This document shows, piece after piece, positions 1 through 9,171 of a stretch of 64,000 nt of DNA. The notes under the pieces were generated by a model. The model saw only the letters and a list, made by a program, of their open reading frames with translations. It was not told where the DNA came from and did not search any database. Each line of letters starts with the position of its first letter. Within the stretch, counting starts at the first letter, position 1. The stretch is taken from positions 258,001 to 322,000 of the forward strand of contig NZ_JAUCBS010000002.1 of NCBI RefSeq assembly GCF_034676705.1, given 5' to 3'. Both the position numbers and the translations under genes were made by a program. This DNA is from Gemmobacter sp. Its GTDB lineage: Bacteria > Pseudomonadota > Alphaproteobacteria > Rhodobacterales > Rhodobacteraceae.

Positions 1-521
1 ACCACCAGCTTGAACAGGAAGCGGTCCAGCTGCGCCTCGGGCAAGGGGTAGGTGCCCTGCTGTTCGATGGGGTTCTGGGTGGCGATCACGAAGAAATCGC
101 TGCCCAGCGGGTAATCCTTGCCGTCAATCGTCACCACCCGTTCGTTCATCGCCTGCAACAGGGCGGATTGCGTCTTGGGCGGGGCGCGGTTGATTTCGTC
201 CGCCAGCAGGATATCGGTGAACACCGGGCCGCGGGTCAGGTGAAAGGCGTTGGTGCGGAAATCGAACAGATTCACGCCCAGCACATCGCCCGGCATCAGG
301 TCGGGGGTGAACTGGATGCGCCCGAACCCCAGCGACACGGCCGAGGACAGCGATTTCGCCAGCAGCGTCTTGGCGGTGCCGGGCGGGCCTTCCAGCAGGC
401 AATGGCCACGGGCGAACAGGCTGACCAGCAACAGGTCGATCAAGGGCCCCTGCCCCTGCACGGCCTTGCCGATTTCGCTGCGGACGGCGGCGATCAGGCG
501 CTGGAAATCGTCAAGCTGCAT
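1..521 (-). CDS. MoxR-family AAA+ ATPase (partial, C-terminus off the left edge)
   Basis: Only the first 173 residues are present. They show Walker A GPPGTAKT (45-52), Walker B DILLADE (103-109), the sensor-1 stretch VIATQNP (145-151) and the MoxR-typical PEAQLDRF (161-168). MoxR ATPases act as chaperones or assembly factors, usually beside DUF58/VWA proteins. The start at 519-521 overlaps the end of the upstream DUF4350 gene by 11 bp, so the two are probably translationally coupled. The partner DUF58 gene expected downstream would lie beyond the window. The family is clear; the client protein is unknown. Confidence 0.93.
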   Translation of the reverse strand, partial: MQLDDFQRLIAAVRSEIGKAVQGQGPLIDLLLVSLFARGHCLLEGPPGTAKTLLAKSLSSAVSLGFGRIQFTPDLMPGDVLGVNLFDFRTNAFHLTRGPVFTDILLADEINRAPPKTQSALLQAMNERVVTIDGKDYPLGSDFFVIATQNPIEQQGTYPLPEAQLDRFLFKLV

Positions 522-1878
522 CTTGGGCCTTTCGGGTAAGCGCATGGAATGTCTGGACCAGCCGGGGCAGATCGGCGGGCGGGGTATCGGGGGTGATCCG
601 GGCGGCGGTGGCGCGAATATCGTCTGCCAGCGCAGCATCGCGGCGGGCGATCAGCGCGAACCAGCGCGCGATGCCCGGATCATTGCCGGCACCGGGGCCA
701 AGCGCGCGCACGGCAAGGTCGGCCAGATGGCCGCGCACATGTTCCGCCGCCATGCGGGCATCGGCTCCCGACAGCCGCAACAGCCGCGCCTTGGCCGCGA
801 TGGCCGCCCGGTGGGAACTGTCGGCGCTGTCGGCCGGCCGTCCCCGGGCCGGACCAAAGCGGCGCAGGCCGCGCCACAGCGCAAGGCCCAGCACCACGCC
901 GCCCATCGCCCACAGGGCCGACAAGGGCCAGGCAAACAGCCGCGCCAGATCCTCGCCCGTGCGGCGGTGCGGCGCGGGCTGTTCATCCGCGCTGCGGATA
1001 TAAAGGGGTTCGGTCGCCAGCAGCACCGGCCGCGTGTCGCCCGCGCGCAGCACGTCCACCAGATGGGCCGCAAAGGCCGCATTGTCGGCCAGCCGCAGGC
1101 CATGGCTGTTCAGCAGGTCGGGGTCGGCCAGAACCGTCACGCCCGGCCAGTCGTCGGTTTCGGCACAGTGCAGGATCAGCGCGCCGGCCGGCAGCCCGGC
1201 CAGTTCCACGCAATGCGCGGGCAGGCTGGCCCGGTCCAGCAGCTGGGCGCGGAACAGGGCGATGCTGGCCGAGCGGTCGGGCGCGGCCAGCGGGGGAGCA
1301 ATCAACGGGCGGTCGCTGCTGCTGTTCTGCCCGCCATCCGGCGGCGCATCTGCCGGCAGGTCGCGCAGGGCAACGTTGCCCGCCGTCATATCATTCACCA
1401 CCGGCACCAGCCGCGCCGGGCCAAGGCCCAGCTGCCGGACCACCCGCTGCACCTGATCGGGCGGCACCTGGGTTTGTTCATGCGCAATCCCGGTCAGGGC
1501 AAAGCCGGTGCGCCATTTCGGCAGCATAACCAGCATCGGCAGCTGGCTGGCCATGCTTTCGACCAGCCAACCCTCGGCCTCGCGGGGCGATGTCTGGGCC
1601 ATCCGTTCCTCATCCGTCTCGGGCGTGGGGTCGGCATCGGTCAGGTCGGTGTCATAGAGCGGCAGGATGGCGGCCGACAGATCCTCGCGCATCGGGTTGG
1701 ACCGGCCGGTCCCGCGCACCACCGGCACCTGTTGCGCCACCAGCCAGTGGCGCAATCCATCGGCCCCCATGACCGAGGCATCCAGCCGCCGCGCATCCCC
1801 CCCGGGGGCAATCCAGATCAGCCAGCCCACCAGCGCCACGGCCAGCACGCCTGCCAGAATGCCCAGGCTACGCTGCAC
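511..1878 (-). CDS. DUF4350 domain-containing membrane protein
   Basis: 455 residues from a GTG start. One hydrophobic segment lies near residues 5-22 and a second about two thirds of the way along, followed by a charged C-terminal region. The part between them fits the DUF4350 domain, a Rossmann-like fold of unknown function found in MoxR/DUF58 clusters. I chose the GTG at 1876-1878 because it overlaps the end of the upstream DUF4129 gene by 11 bp. The same 11-bp overlap occurs at this gene's own 3' end with moxR, so the three genes form one tightly coupled operon. The domain assignment rests on family resemblance and context. Confidence 0.8.
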   Translation of the reverse strand: MQRSLGILAGVLAVALVGWLIWIAPGGDARRLDASVMGADGLRHWLVAQQVPVVRGTGRSNPMREDLSAAILPLYDTDLTDADPTPETDEERMAQTSPREAEGWLVESMASQLPMLVMLPKWRTGFALTGIAHEQTQVPPDQVQRVVRQLGLGPARLVPVVNDMTAGNVALRDLPADAPPDGGQNSSSDRPLIAPPLAAPDRSASIALFRAQLLDRASLPAHCVELAGLPAGALILHCAETDDWPGVTVLADPDLLNSHGLRLADNAAFAAHLVDVLRAGDTRPVLLATEPLYIRSADEQPAPHRRTGEDLARLFAWPLSALWAMGGVVLGLALWRGLRRFGPARGRPADSADSSHRAAIAAKARLLRLSGADARMAAEHVRGHLADLAVRALGPGAGNDPGIARWFALIARRDAALADDIRATAARITPDTPPADLPRLVQTFHALTRKAQDAA

Positions 1879-2617
1879 CGGCACCCCCCAGCAGCAGGGC
1901 GCGGGCGGTGGCCAGGCTGGCGGCGAAATCCCCCTCCGATACCTCGCGCCCGCCATAATGCGCCAGTTCCGCCCGGCCCAGCAGGCCCGACAGATCGGGC
2001 GCCCAGGGCAGGCTGGCCGGCAGCCGCGCCAGCACGCGGCGTTCGGTATCGGACCGGGCCAGCCGGGTGCCGGTCACCTCGGCCGCCCGCAACAGGCAAT
2101 GGCGCAACAGCCGCACCATGGCGGCGCGGCGGTCGGGCATGGCGGCGATGTCGGCCAGCAGCGCCTCGCCCGTCAGGTGATCGGCGGGGCCGGCCATGTT
2201 CCAGGCGGCGGGCGCCTGCGGGCGTGGCCGGTCAGGTTTTGGCGCCCCGGCCAGAATGCCGCCACCGCCAAACCGCAGCCACAAGACCAGCCCCAGCGCC
2301 AGCAGCCCCACCACCGCCAGCAGGGCCCCGTTTCCGGTCAGCACCGGGGGGCGCAGCTGCGGCAGGTCGGCCTGCGGGGCCCGGCTGTCCACCGTCAGGC
2401 GCCCGCCATGCACCTCGGTCGCATAGCTGGCCTGCACCTGCGCCCGGCCGGCAACCGCCGCCTGATAGGCGGCCGAACTTTCGCCGGCAGGCGGGTCGAT
2501 CGTGGTAAAGCGCAGCCCCTCGGGCGGGGTCTGGGCGGCCAGCGGGGTGGCCAGGGCCAGCCCGCACCCCAGGATCACCAGACAGGCGCGGGAACGGACG
2601 GAACGTGGCATAGGCAT
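1868..2617 (-). CDS. DUF4129 domain-containing protein
   Basis: About 249 residues. It opens with a signal peptide (basic start, hydrophobic core, ALATPLAAQ cleavage region). A second hydrophobic segment lies near residues 100-120 (LLAVVGLLALGLVLWL), followed by a cytoplasmic C-terminal domain of the DUF4129 type. It is the first gene of the DUF4129-DUF4350-MoxR operon, reading away from ahcY. The start is either the ATG at 2617 or the in-frame ATG two codons later. Proteins of this kind are thought to be membrane partners of MoxR/DUF58 systems; no enzymatic role is visible. Confidence 0.75.
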   Translation of the reverse strand: MPMPRSVRSRACLVILGCGLALATPLAAQTPPEGLRFTTIDPPAGESSAAYQAAVAGRAQVQASYATEVHGGRLTVDSRAPQADLPQLRPPVLTGNGALLAVVGLLALGLVLWLRFGGGGILAGAPKPDRPRPQAPAAWNMAGPADHLTGEALLADIAAMPDRRAAMVRLLRHCLLRAAEVTGTRLARSDTERRVLARLPASLPWAPDLSGLLGRAELAHYGGREVSEGDFAASLATARALLLGGAGAA

Positions 2618-2775
2618 GGAACAATCGGCACGAGAAAACCCTTGGGCGGCGGCCCGCCGGTGCAGCATGGTCTGCGCCCCGCTGGAATGCAACCCGCTGC
2701 CATTGCCGCAATCGCCCCGTGATGCTATGCCGCCCGGTGAATTGGCAGCGGCCGAAAACATACAAGGGACAAGTC

Positions 2776-4176
2776 ATGGCACAGGATTACATCGTCAAGG
2801 ACATCAAGCTGGCCGATTTCGGCCGCAAGGAACTGGACATCGCCGAGACCGAGATGCCCGGCCTGATGGCCTGCCGCGCCGAATTCGGCGAGGCCAAGCC
2901 GCTCAAGGGCGCGCGCATTGCCGGCAGCCTGCACATGACGATCCAGACCGCCGTGCTGATCGAGACGCTGACCGCCCTGGGCGCCGATGTCCGCTGGGCC
3001 AGCTGCAACATCTTCTCGACCCAGGACCACGCGGCCGCGGCGATTGCCGCGGGTGGCACCCCGGTGTTCGCGATCAAGGGCGAAAGCCTGGAAGAATACT
3101 GGGATTACACCGACCGCATCTTCCAGTTCGGCGGGGAAGGCGGCACCTGCAACATGATCCTGGACGATGGCGGCGATGCGACGCTGTACATCCTGATGGG
3201 CGCGCGGGTCGAGGCGGGCGAGACCGACCTGATCGCCACCCCCACCAGCGAGGAAGAAGTCTGCCTGTTCGCCCAGATCCGCAAGCGCCTGGCCGCCAGC
3301 CCCGGCTGGTTCACCAAGCAGCGCGCCGAAATCCGCGGCGTGTCCGAGGAAACCACGACCGGCGTCAAGCGCCTGTATGACCTGCACAAGAAGGGCCAGC
3401 TGCCCTTCCCGGCGATCAACGTCAACGACAGCGTCACCAAGTCGAAGTTCGACAACAAGTATGGCTGCAAGGAATCGCTGGTGGACGGCATCCGTCGCGC
3501 GACCGACGTGATGATGGCCGGCAAGGTTGCCGTCGTCTGCGGTTATGGCGATGTGGGCAAGGGGTCCGCCGCCTCGCTCGCCGGGGCCGGCGCGCGGGTG
3601 AAGGTGACGGAAGTGGACCCGATCTGCGCGCTGCAAGCCGCGATGGACGGGTTCGAAGTGGTGCTGCTGGAAGATGTGATCGACACCGCCGACATCTTCA
3701 TCACCACCACCGGCAACAAGGACGTCATCCGCATCGACCACATGCGCGCCATGAAGGACATGGCGATCGTCGGCAACATCGGGCATTTCGACAACGAAAT
3801 CCAGGTGGCCGCGCTGAAGAACCACAAGTGGACCAACATCAAGGATCAGGTGGACATGATCACGATGCCCTCGGGCAACCGGATCATCCTGCTGTCCGAA
3901 GGCCGCCTGCTGAACCTGGGCAACGCGACCGGCCATCCGTCGTTCGTGATGTCGGCCAGCTTCACCAACCAGGTGCTGGCGCAAATCGAGCTGTGGACCA
4001 GGACCGCCGACTATGCCCCGGGCGTCTACATCCTGCCCAAGGCGCTGGATGAAAAGGTGGCCCGCCTGCATCTGGACCGCATCGGGGTCAGGCTGACGGT
4101 GCTGAAACCCGATCAGGCCGCCTATATCGGCGTGACGCCCGAAGGGCCGTTCAAGCCGGAACACTACCGCTACTGA
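2776..4176 (+). CDS. ahcY: adenosylhomocysteinase
   Basis: 466 residues, full length for the proteobacterial form, which carries the roughly 40-residue insertion. The enzyme splits S-adenosylhomocysteine to adenosine and homocysteine in the cytoplasm and closes the methylation cycle. The NAD-binding loop GYGDVGKG starts at residue 256 and the C-terminus has the characteristic KPEHYRY ending. The start follows a GGGAC Shine-Dalgarno at 2766-2770. It is divergent from the DUF4129 operon across about 158 bp, in which I see no SAH or SAM riboswitch. A strong terminator follows at 4186, so it is probably monocistronic. Confidence 0.98.
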   Translation: MAQDYIVKDIKLADFGRKELDIAETEMPGLMACRAEFGEAKPLKGARIAGSLHMTIQTAVLIETLTALGADVRWASCNIFSTQDHAAAAIAAGGTPVFAIKGESLEEYWDYTDRIFQFGGEGGTCNMILDDGGDATLYILMGARVEAGETDLIATPTSEEEVCLFAQIRKRLAASPGWFTKQRAEIRGVSEETTTGVKRLYDLHKKGQLPFPAINVNDSVTKSKFDNKYGCKESLVDGIRRATDVMMAGKVAVVCGYGDVGKGSAASLAGAGARVKVTEVDPICALQAAMDGFEVVLLEDVIDTADIFITTTGNKDVIRIDHMRAMKDMAIVGNIGHFDNEIQVAALKNHKWTNIKDQVDMITMPSGNRIILLSEGRLLNLGNATGHPSFVMSASFTNQVLAQIELWTRTADYAPGVYILPKALDEKVARLHLDRIGVRLTVLKPDQAAYIGVTPEGPFKPEHYRY

Positions 4177-4185
4177 TGCCCATGT

Positions 4186-4214
4186 GGCCGCCTTCGGGCG
4201 GCCGCAGCGTTTTT
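4186..4214 (+). terminator. rho-independent terminator of ahcY
   Basis: A perfect 7-bp stem GGCCGCC / GGCGGCC with a TTCG tetraloop, followed six bases later by five T. It begins 10 bp after the ahcY stop codon. Confidence 0.8.
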
Positions 4215-4314
4215 CCCCCGTATTGCCTTGGCATGGCCTTGATCGTGGCCGCATCCGGCGGGATGCTGCGCGCATCAGACAGGGGCGGGAAGTCCCCGTA
4301 ACGAGGAGTCGGAC

Positions 4315-4893
4315 ATGACCGAGGCAGTCAGGGAAGAAAGCAAGCGCGACAAGCTGCGCGGGCGGATGCTGGCGTCGCTGCCCAAGGGCGGCGCGGTGGC
4401 AGAGATCGGGGTCTGGGAGGGCGCGTTTTCCCGCCGCATCCTCGACATCTGCGAGCCGCGCGAACTGCATTTGATCGACCCCTGGCTCTACATGCCCGAA
4501 TTCTCCAACACCGGCTTTGGCAAGAAGAAGAACGAGCATCTGATGGAGGAACGCTGGCGCAACGTGGTGGCGGCGTTCCAGGACGACGCCCGCGTCAAGG
4601 TGCACCGCGCGACCTCCGAGGAGGCGCTGGCGAAGCTGCCCGACGGCAGCCTGGACTGGGTGTATATCGACGGCAACCACAACGAGCCCTTCATCGGCAA
4701 CGACCTTGCCCTGTGCCTGAAGAAGGTGAAGCCCGACGGCATCATCGCCGGCGACGACTTCAACTGGATGGCCGACGAACTGGGCGCCCCGGTGAAGCGC
4801 GCGGTCGAAGCGGCGCTGGCGGAGCTGGGCAGCCAGGCCAGCCTGAAGCTGATGGCCAACCAGTATATCATCACCCTGCGGCGTTCTGCCTGA
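4315..4893 (+). CDS. class I SAM-dependent methyltransferase (Methyltransf_24-like)
   Basis: 192 residues. Motif I is AEIGVWEGAF (29-38). An acidic strand LHLIDPW follows, then a DWVYIDGNH segment near residue 115 and DGIIAGDDF near residue 140. This arrangement is typical of small class I methyltransferases of the Methyltransf_24 group. The substrate cannot be read from the sequence. A GGAG Shine-Dalgarno at 4304-4307 supports the ATG. The location just after ahcY is suggestive, because that enzyme removes the SAH by-product, but the terminator between them argues against one transcript. Confidence 0.85.
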   Translation: MTEAVREESKRDKLRGRMLASLPKGGAVAEIGVWEGAFSRRILDICEPRELHLIDPWLYMPEFSNTGFGKKKNEHLMEERWRNVVAAFQDDARVKVHRATSEEALAKLPDGSLDWVYIDGNHNEPFIGNDLALCLKKVKPDGIIAGDDFNWMADELGAPVKRAVEAALAELGSQASLKLMANQYIITLRRSA

Positions 4894-4999
4894 GGGGGAG
4901 AAGCCGCGCAGAATTCCCTTGGCCCGTCGGCGGGCTTGCGCCTAATCTTGCCCCGCGCCCGCAGGACCGGGCCAAGGGAACAACAGACGGGGACAAGGA

Positions 5000-5341
5000 A
5001 TGAGCAAACGTGACGAGCTGATCGCCAAATATGCCGAGGATCTGCGCACCAAGTGCAAGGTCGAACCGGACATGGCGCTGCTGACCAAGGTAACCATCGG
5101 CTGCGGCCCCGCGATCTACAATGCCGACAGCGAGACGGTCGCCGCCTCGCAGCCGGCCGAGCTGGAAACGGTGAAGAAGAACTTCCTGATCAAGAAGCTG
5201 GGCCTGCCCGACACGCCTGCGCTGATGGATGCGATCCATGCCGTGATCGCGATCTATGGCAAATCCGAACGCAACAAGCACCGGGCGGTGATGTATTACC
5301 TGCTGGTCAAGCATTTCGGCAAGGAAGCCGTCTACGGCTGA
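5000..5341 (+). CDS. DUF2853 family protein
   Basis: 113 residues, soluble and helical, starting MSKRDELIAKYAEDL and ending with HRAVMYYLLVKHFGKE. Length and both ends match the DUF2853 family of small proteobacterial proteins with no known function. The start is preceded by an AAGGA Shine-Dalgarno. No signal peptide or membrane segment is present. It stands alone, with a hairpin about 140 bp downstream. Confidence 0.82.
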   Translation: MSKRDELIAKYAEDLRTKCKVEPDMALLTKVTIGCGPAIYNADSETVAASQPAELETVKKNFLIKKLGLPDTPALMDAIHAVIAIYGKSERNKHRAVMYYLLVKHFGKEAVYG

Positions 5342-5482
5342 GCCATTGCGCAGGGTTTTCGGAAAATCCTGCGGATAAGCCATTTGGCGCCGCAGCGCAG
5401 CGGGTGTATCAAGGGTGCAAGGGCCAGTAGGGCCGGAGCCAATGATCTTCCCGTGGTGCGAGGGGTGCGCCGAGGGTGTGAA

Positions 5483-5520
5483 GGGGGGTTCCGGTGCGCC
5501 GGGGCCCCCCGTTCCTTTTC
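5483..5520 (+). terminator. probable terminator
   Basis: A 12-bp stem GGGGGGTTCCGG / CCGGGGCCCCCC, counting two G-T pairs, with a TGCG loop, followed by GTTCCTTTTC. It could end transcripts from the DUF2853 gene. Confidence 0.55.
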
Positions 5521-5550
5521 CGTCATCGTGGCGCCCGTTGATGCCGCGCC

Positions 5551-5635
5551 CGGGGGTTTCACACCCCCGATGCGCCCCGGCGCAGGCGCCGTGCCGCATT
5601 CCCCCGTGGGATATTTGGGTCAGAGCGAAAGGGGC
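5551..5635 (-). repeat. intergenic 3'-end cassette, copy 1
   Basis: Read on the minus strand it has the core CCCAAATATCCCACGGGGG (from about 5619 to 5601), then the hairpin CGGGGGT-gtgaa-ACCCCCG at 5569-5551. It lies 8 bp past the stop of the minus-strand phosphoribosyltransferase gene, in the sense orientation. The same core and hairpin recur at 9172, 20440, 38346, 55149, 55184 and 60771. Confidence 0.7.
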
Positions 5636-5642
5636 GCGGGCC

Positions 5643-6332
5643 TCAGGCGTCGGGGTCGGGACGCCAGCGGGCATCGGGGCCAAGCCGCAGGCGCGGCGTG
5701 GCAACGGCGCCTTCCACCGGCAGGCCGGGGGGCACGGCGGTGGCCCACAGGCGCCCTTGCAGCATGGCAAAACCGCAGGCGACCGGGGCGACAGCGGCCT
5801 TGCCCAGCACGGCAAGGGCTGCACGCAGGGTGCTGCCACTGCTGGCCACATCATCCACCAGCGCCACCCGCTGGCCTGCCAGCACCGGCAGCATGCGCGG
5901 ATCGAGATAGAGCCGCTTGCCAAAGCCCGGCGTGGTGATCGAGGCCAGCGGCTCCGACAGCGCCTCGTCATACCAGAACTTGCGGCTGGTCCCCATGGGC
6001 ACCATGCGCGCATGCCCCAGCCGCCGCGCCACCGCCTCGGCCAGCCCAAGGCCAAGGGTGGGCAGTCCGACCACCACCTGCGGCGCGTGGGGGGCCAGCC
6101 GGGCCGCCAGCACATCGGCCAGCGCATCGACCACTGCAAAGGCCGCCTGGTTGACGATCAGCGAGGCGACGCCCCGCGTGCCGTCGCCCGGCAGGGTGCG
6201 GATGGGAAAGGCGATCTGCCGGCCATCGGGCAGCCGCGCCGGATACAGCCCCTGATAGCCCGCCGCATCATCGCCCGGCCAGGTGCCCGGCGGATAGATC
6301 TGCTGCCAGAACTCCTGCGGCGCCAGCGTCAC
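5643..6332 (-). CDS. type I phosphoribosyltransferase
   Basis: 229 residues from a GTG start. The PRPP-binding signature VALVDDVASSGSTL is clear, preceded by a VVVGLPTLGLGLAEAVA segment as in purine/pyrimidine phosphoribosyltransferases. The start overlaps the stop of the nucleoside hydrolase gene as GTGA, so the two are co-translated. A plausible role is to convert the base released by the hydrolase to a nucleotide with PRPP. The exact base is not evident; it differs clearly from the gpt gene at 14420. Copy 1 of the cassette lies just downstream. Confidence 0.85.
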   Translation of the reverse strand: MTLAPQEFWQQIYPPGTWPGDDAAGYQGLYPARLPDGRQIAFPIRTLPGDGTRGVASLIVNQAAFAVVDALADVLAARLAPHAPQVVVGLPTLGLGLAEAVARRLGHARMVPMGTSRKFWYDEALSEPLASITTPGFGKRLYLDPRMLPVLAGQRVALVDDVASSGSTLRAALAVLGKAAVAPVACGFAMLQGRLWATAVPPGLPVEGAVATPRLRLGPDARWRPDPDA

Positions 6333-7243
6333 GACAGCCCTGCGATCAGCCGGTCCACCGCGGCCCGCCCTTCGACCTCGGTCGCGACCAGCACCAGCAT
6401 GCGCGAGATCTCGGGCGTGATCGCACCGGCATCGCGGGTGGTGCCCAGATCGACCGCAAGGCCGGTGGATTCCACCCCGAACAATTCGCGGTTGGTGGCC
6501 ATCAGCATGACGCAGGGGTCGTGCAGGGGGCGGCTTTCGGCGCCCGGGCCGGTGACGGTGGTGTTCTGGAAATAGGCCTCGATCAGCCGGGCCGAGAACA
6601 CCGCCTGCGGGGTGCCGGCGGCGTGCAGGCGGGCGCAATCCTCGGCGGTGGCGCGGACCTGGCGAGTGGCGTCCAGCGGGATCAGCACGATGGGCAGGCC
6701 CGACCCCAGCACGATATCTGCCGCTTCGGGGTCGGCCGCCAGGTTGAATTCCGACCGTGGCCCGATGTTGCCCTTGTCGCGCAGCGCGCCACCCATGGCG
6801 ATGATCCGGCTGACCCGGCGCGCGGCGACCGGATGCTGCTGGAACAGGCGGGCGATGTTGGTCATCGGGCCCAGCACCATCAGCACCACTTCGGATGCCG
6901 GTTCGCGCAACAGCGTTTCGGCCAGGAAGGCCACCGCATCGTCGCGCGGGGGCACGGCGGGCATGGGAAAATCCACCCCGCCCAGCCCGTCCGATCCATG
7001 GATGTCCGCCACATCGAACCCCTTGCGCGCCAGCGGCGCCGCGGCGCCGGCATGCACCGGAATATCCTCGCGCCCCATCAGGGCGAGGATGCGGCCTACG
7101 TTGCGGGTGGTCCGTTCGATCCCGATGTTGCCGGCGACGGTGGTGATGCCCAGCACCTCGATGGTGGGCGAGGCAAGGGCATAAAGGATCGCCACGGCAT
7201 CGTCGATGCCGGGGTCGGTGTCGATCAGGACTCGGGTGGTCAT
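6329..7243 (-). CDS. inosine/uridine-preferring nucleoside hydrolase
   Basis: 304 residues, normal for the family. The N-terminal calcium-site signature DTDPGIDDA is at 8-16. Further family marks are ITTVAGN near 34-40, LGPMTNIA and MGGAL in the middle, and a late HDPC motif holding the conserved His-Asp. These enzymes split nucleosides into ribose and free base in the cytoplasm. It is the first gene of a two-gene operon with a phosphoribosyltransferase and is divergent from an adenine-deaminase-type gene. Purine or pyrimidine preference cannot be decided from sequence alone. Confidence 0.95.
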   Translation of the reverse strand: MTTRVLIDTDPGIDDAVAILYALASPTIEVLGITTVAGNIGIERTTRNVGRILALMGREDIPVHAGAAAPLARKGFDVADIHGSDGLGGVDFPMPAVPPRDDAVAFLAETLLREPASEVVLMVLGPMTNIARLFQQHPVAARRVSRIIAMGGALRDKGNIGPRSEFNLAADPEAADIVLGSGLPIVLIPLDATRQVRATAEDCARLHAAGTPQAVFSARLIEAYFQNTTVTGPGAESRPLHDPCVMLMATNRELFGVESTGLAVDLGTTRDAGAITPEISRMLVLVATEVEGRAAVDRLIAGLS

Positions 7244-7316
7244 GGGGGCTCCGGTTCGTGTCTGGCCATTCAACGCGCCGGCTGGCAGATTGCAACCCCA
7301 TGCGATGGAGTGTCCG

Positions 7317-9164
7317 ATGCCCGACGACCTGATCCTGAATGCCACCGACGAAGTGGCGATCCGCCAGCATCTGGTGCTGGTGGCGCTGGGAAAGGCACCG
7401 GCGGACCGCCTCTTGCGGGTGGGCCGGTTGTTCGACGCGCCGACAGGCACCTGGATGAAGGATGCCGAGGTTGTGATTCACGGCCGCCGCATTGCCTATA
7501 CCGGGCCGCGAGGGTCATGGCCCGGCACGGCCGCGCAGGTGGTGGACCGCCCCGGCCTGGCCGCCGTGCCCGGCTTTGGCGAGGTCCACAAGCATATCGA
7601 ATCCAGCCACCTGACCCCGGAATACGAGGCCGCGCTGGTGCTGCCCCATGGCAACACCTGGACCTGCGAGGCGAGCCATGAATTTTCCAACGTCAATGGC
7701 GCGCGGAACCTGGACTTCTGGCTGACCGCGCGCCGTGCCGGCTGCCCGCTGAAAATCTTTCCACTGCCCGGATCGGCCGTGCCCCCCACCGGCTACGAGG
7801 TGTCGGGCGGCCATTTCGGCGCGCAGGATCAGGCGCGGTTCATGGCCGAACCGATGGTCGCGGGACTGGACGAGGTGATGGACTGGCCCGCGGTCTGGAA
7901 CCGCGCGAACCCGTCCTATGACCGGCTGTGGGGCATGATCGGCGCCACCTTCGCCGCGCGCGGCGTGGTCGAGGGGCATGCGGCGGGCATGCGCGACCTG
8001 CCCGGCATCAGCGCCTTTGCCGCCGCCGGCCTTGCCAGCGACCACGAGGCCTGGACGCCCGAGGAAGCCTGGGACAAGATCCGCCATGGCCTGTTCCTGG
8101 AAATCCGGCCGCATTCCATGCCCGACATCATCGGCGGCCTGCTGGACCGGGGGCTGAAGGACTGGTCGCAGGTGGCCTTTGCCACCGACGATCGCGGCGC
8201 ATCCGACACGTTGAAGATGGGGGCGACCGATTACAACGTGCGGCTGGCCATCCAGTCGGGGCTAAGCCCCGAACAGGCGATCCAGTGCGTCACCATCAAC
8301 CCGGCCCGGCACATGCGGCTGACCCCCTGGGTCGGTGCCATCGCGCCGGGGCGCTATGCCGATCTGGTGCTGCTGTCCGATCTGGCCACGCTGGAGATTG
8401 CCGAGGTCTGGGCCGACGGCACCCAGGTCTCGCAGGGCAAGACCTACACCGGCGCCCTGCCCCGGATCGACTGGCCCGACTGGGCGACCAGTTCGGTGAA
8501 ACTGCCCCGCGCCCTGACGGCGGATGATTTCGCCATTCCTGCCCCCGGCCCGACCGCCAGGGCCGCGCTGCTGCGCCCGTTCCACTGGGCGGACGATTTC
8601 ATCACCGCCGACCTGCCGGTGGACAACGGTCACGTCCAGCGCGATGCCGCGCGCAACATCACCAAATTCGCCGTGATCGACCGGCACACAGGCACCGGCA
8701 CCATCGGGCGCATGTTCTGGCTGGGCACCGGCCCGGCCACGACCGATACGGCGGTCGCCTGTTCGGTGGCGCATGACAGCCACAACATCTGGGTCGTCGG
8801 GTCGTCCGACGCGGCCATGGCGCTGGCGGTAAACCACCTGCGCGAAACGCAGGGCGGCTGGGCGCTGGCCACCGGCGGGCGCATCACGGCGCAGGTGCGC
8901 TACGAGGTCGGCGGCCTGATGACCGCCCGGCCGGCCGAAACCCTGCATGCCGAGATGGAAACACTTTATGCCGAGGCGGCGAAAATCGACTGGATGTATG
9001 AACCCACCTTCTCGCCCCGCTGGTGGCCCGGCTTCCCGGAACGGCTGCAATTCGCAACCCTGACCTGCGCGCCCTGGCGCTGGGTACTGGTGGCCCCGAA
9101 CCCGGCGGCGCCGACGGGGCTCGTGAACGTGCAGACCGGCCAGTCCCACCCCGTGGTCTGGTAA
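7317..9164 (+). CDS. adenine deaminase-family amidohydrolase
   Basis: 615 residues. It has the composite metallo-amidohydrolase layout of adenine deaminases: an N-terminal beta domain, then the metal-binding VHKHIESS (His91, His93), FATDDRG in the TIM barrel, INPARHMRL, and a long C-terminal domain ending with the family-typical CAPWRWVLV. Adenine deaminase converts adenine to hypoxanthine and ammonia. The usual DAHLHIESS of E. coli-type enzymes reads EVHKHIESS here, so this is a divergent subfamily and the substrate may differ. The ATG at 7317 follows a GGAG; another ATG lies 12 bp upstream. It is divergent from the nucleoside hydrolase operon. Confidence 0.88.
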   Translation: MPDDLILNATDEVAIRQHLVLVALGKAPADRLLRVGRLFDAPTGTWMKDAEVVIHGRRIAYTGPRGSWPGTAAQVVDRPGLAAVPGFGEVHKHIESSHLTPEYEAALVLPHGNTWTCEASHEFSNVNGARNLDFWLTARRAGCPLKIFPLPGSAVPPTGYEVSGGHFGAQDQARFMAEPMVAGLDEVMDWPAVWNRANPSYDRLWGMIGATFAARGVVEGHAAGMRDLPGISAFAAAGLASDHEAWTPEEAWDKIRHGLFLEIRPHSMPDIIGGLLDRGLKDWSQVAFATDDRGASDTLKMGATDYNVRLAIQSGLSPEQAIQCVTINPARHMRLTPWVGAIAPGRYADLVLLSDLATLEIAEVWADGTQVSQGKTYTGALPRIDWPDWATSSVKLPRALTADDFAIPAPGPTARAALLRPFHWADDFITADLPVDNGHVQRDAARNITKFAVIDRHTGTGTIGRMFWLGTGPATTDTAVACSVAHDSHNIWVVGSSDAAMALAVNHLRETQGGWALATGGRITAQVRYEVGGLMTARPAETLHAEMETLYAEAAKIDWMYEPTFSPRWWPGFPERLQFATLTCAPWRWVLVAPNPAAPTGLVNVQTGQSHPVVW

Positions 9165-9171
9165 GCCTGCT

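Larger units (their letters stand above)
5342..5642. other. convergent intergenic region with hairpins
   Basis: About 300 bp between two convergent genes, with no credible coding. It holds a terminator-like hairpin (5483-5510) and a reverse-oriented copy of the window's intergenic cassette (5551-5635). Nothing else was recognised. Confidence 0.7.

Noticed and set aside
250..2508. Very long open frame on the plus strand opposite the DUF4350/DUF4129 genes
   Set aside because: It is a GC-driven shadow: arginine/proline/glutamine-rich, no family resemblance, and antisense to three coupled genes with clear domains. The same applies to long antisense frames over glpK, glyS, glpD and the pseudoprotease.
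2618..2775. SAH or SAM/SAH riboswitch upstream of ahcY
   Set aside because: Such elements are known before ahcY or metK in proteobacteria, but none of their conserved cores is present in this 158-bp gap.
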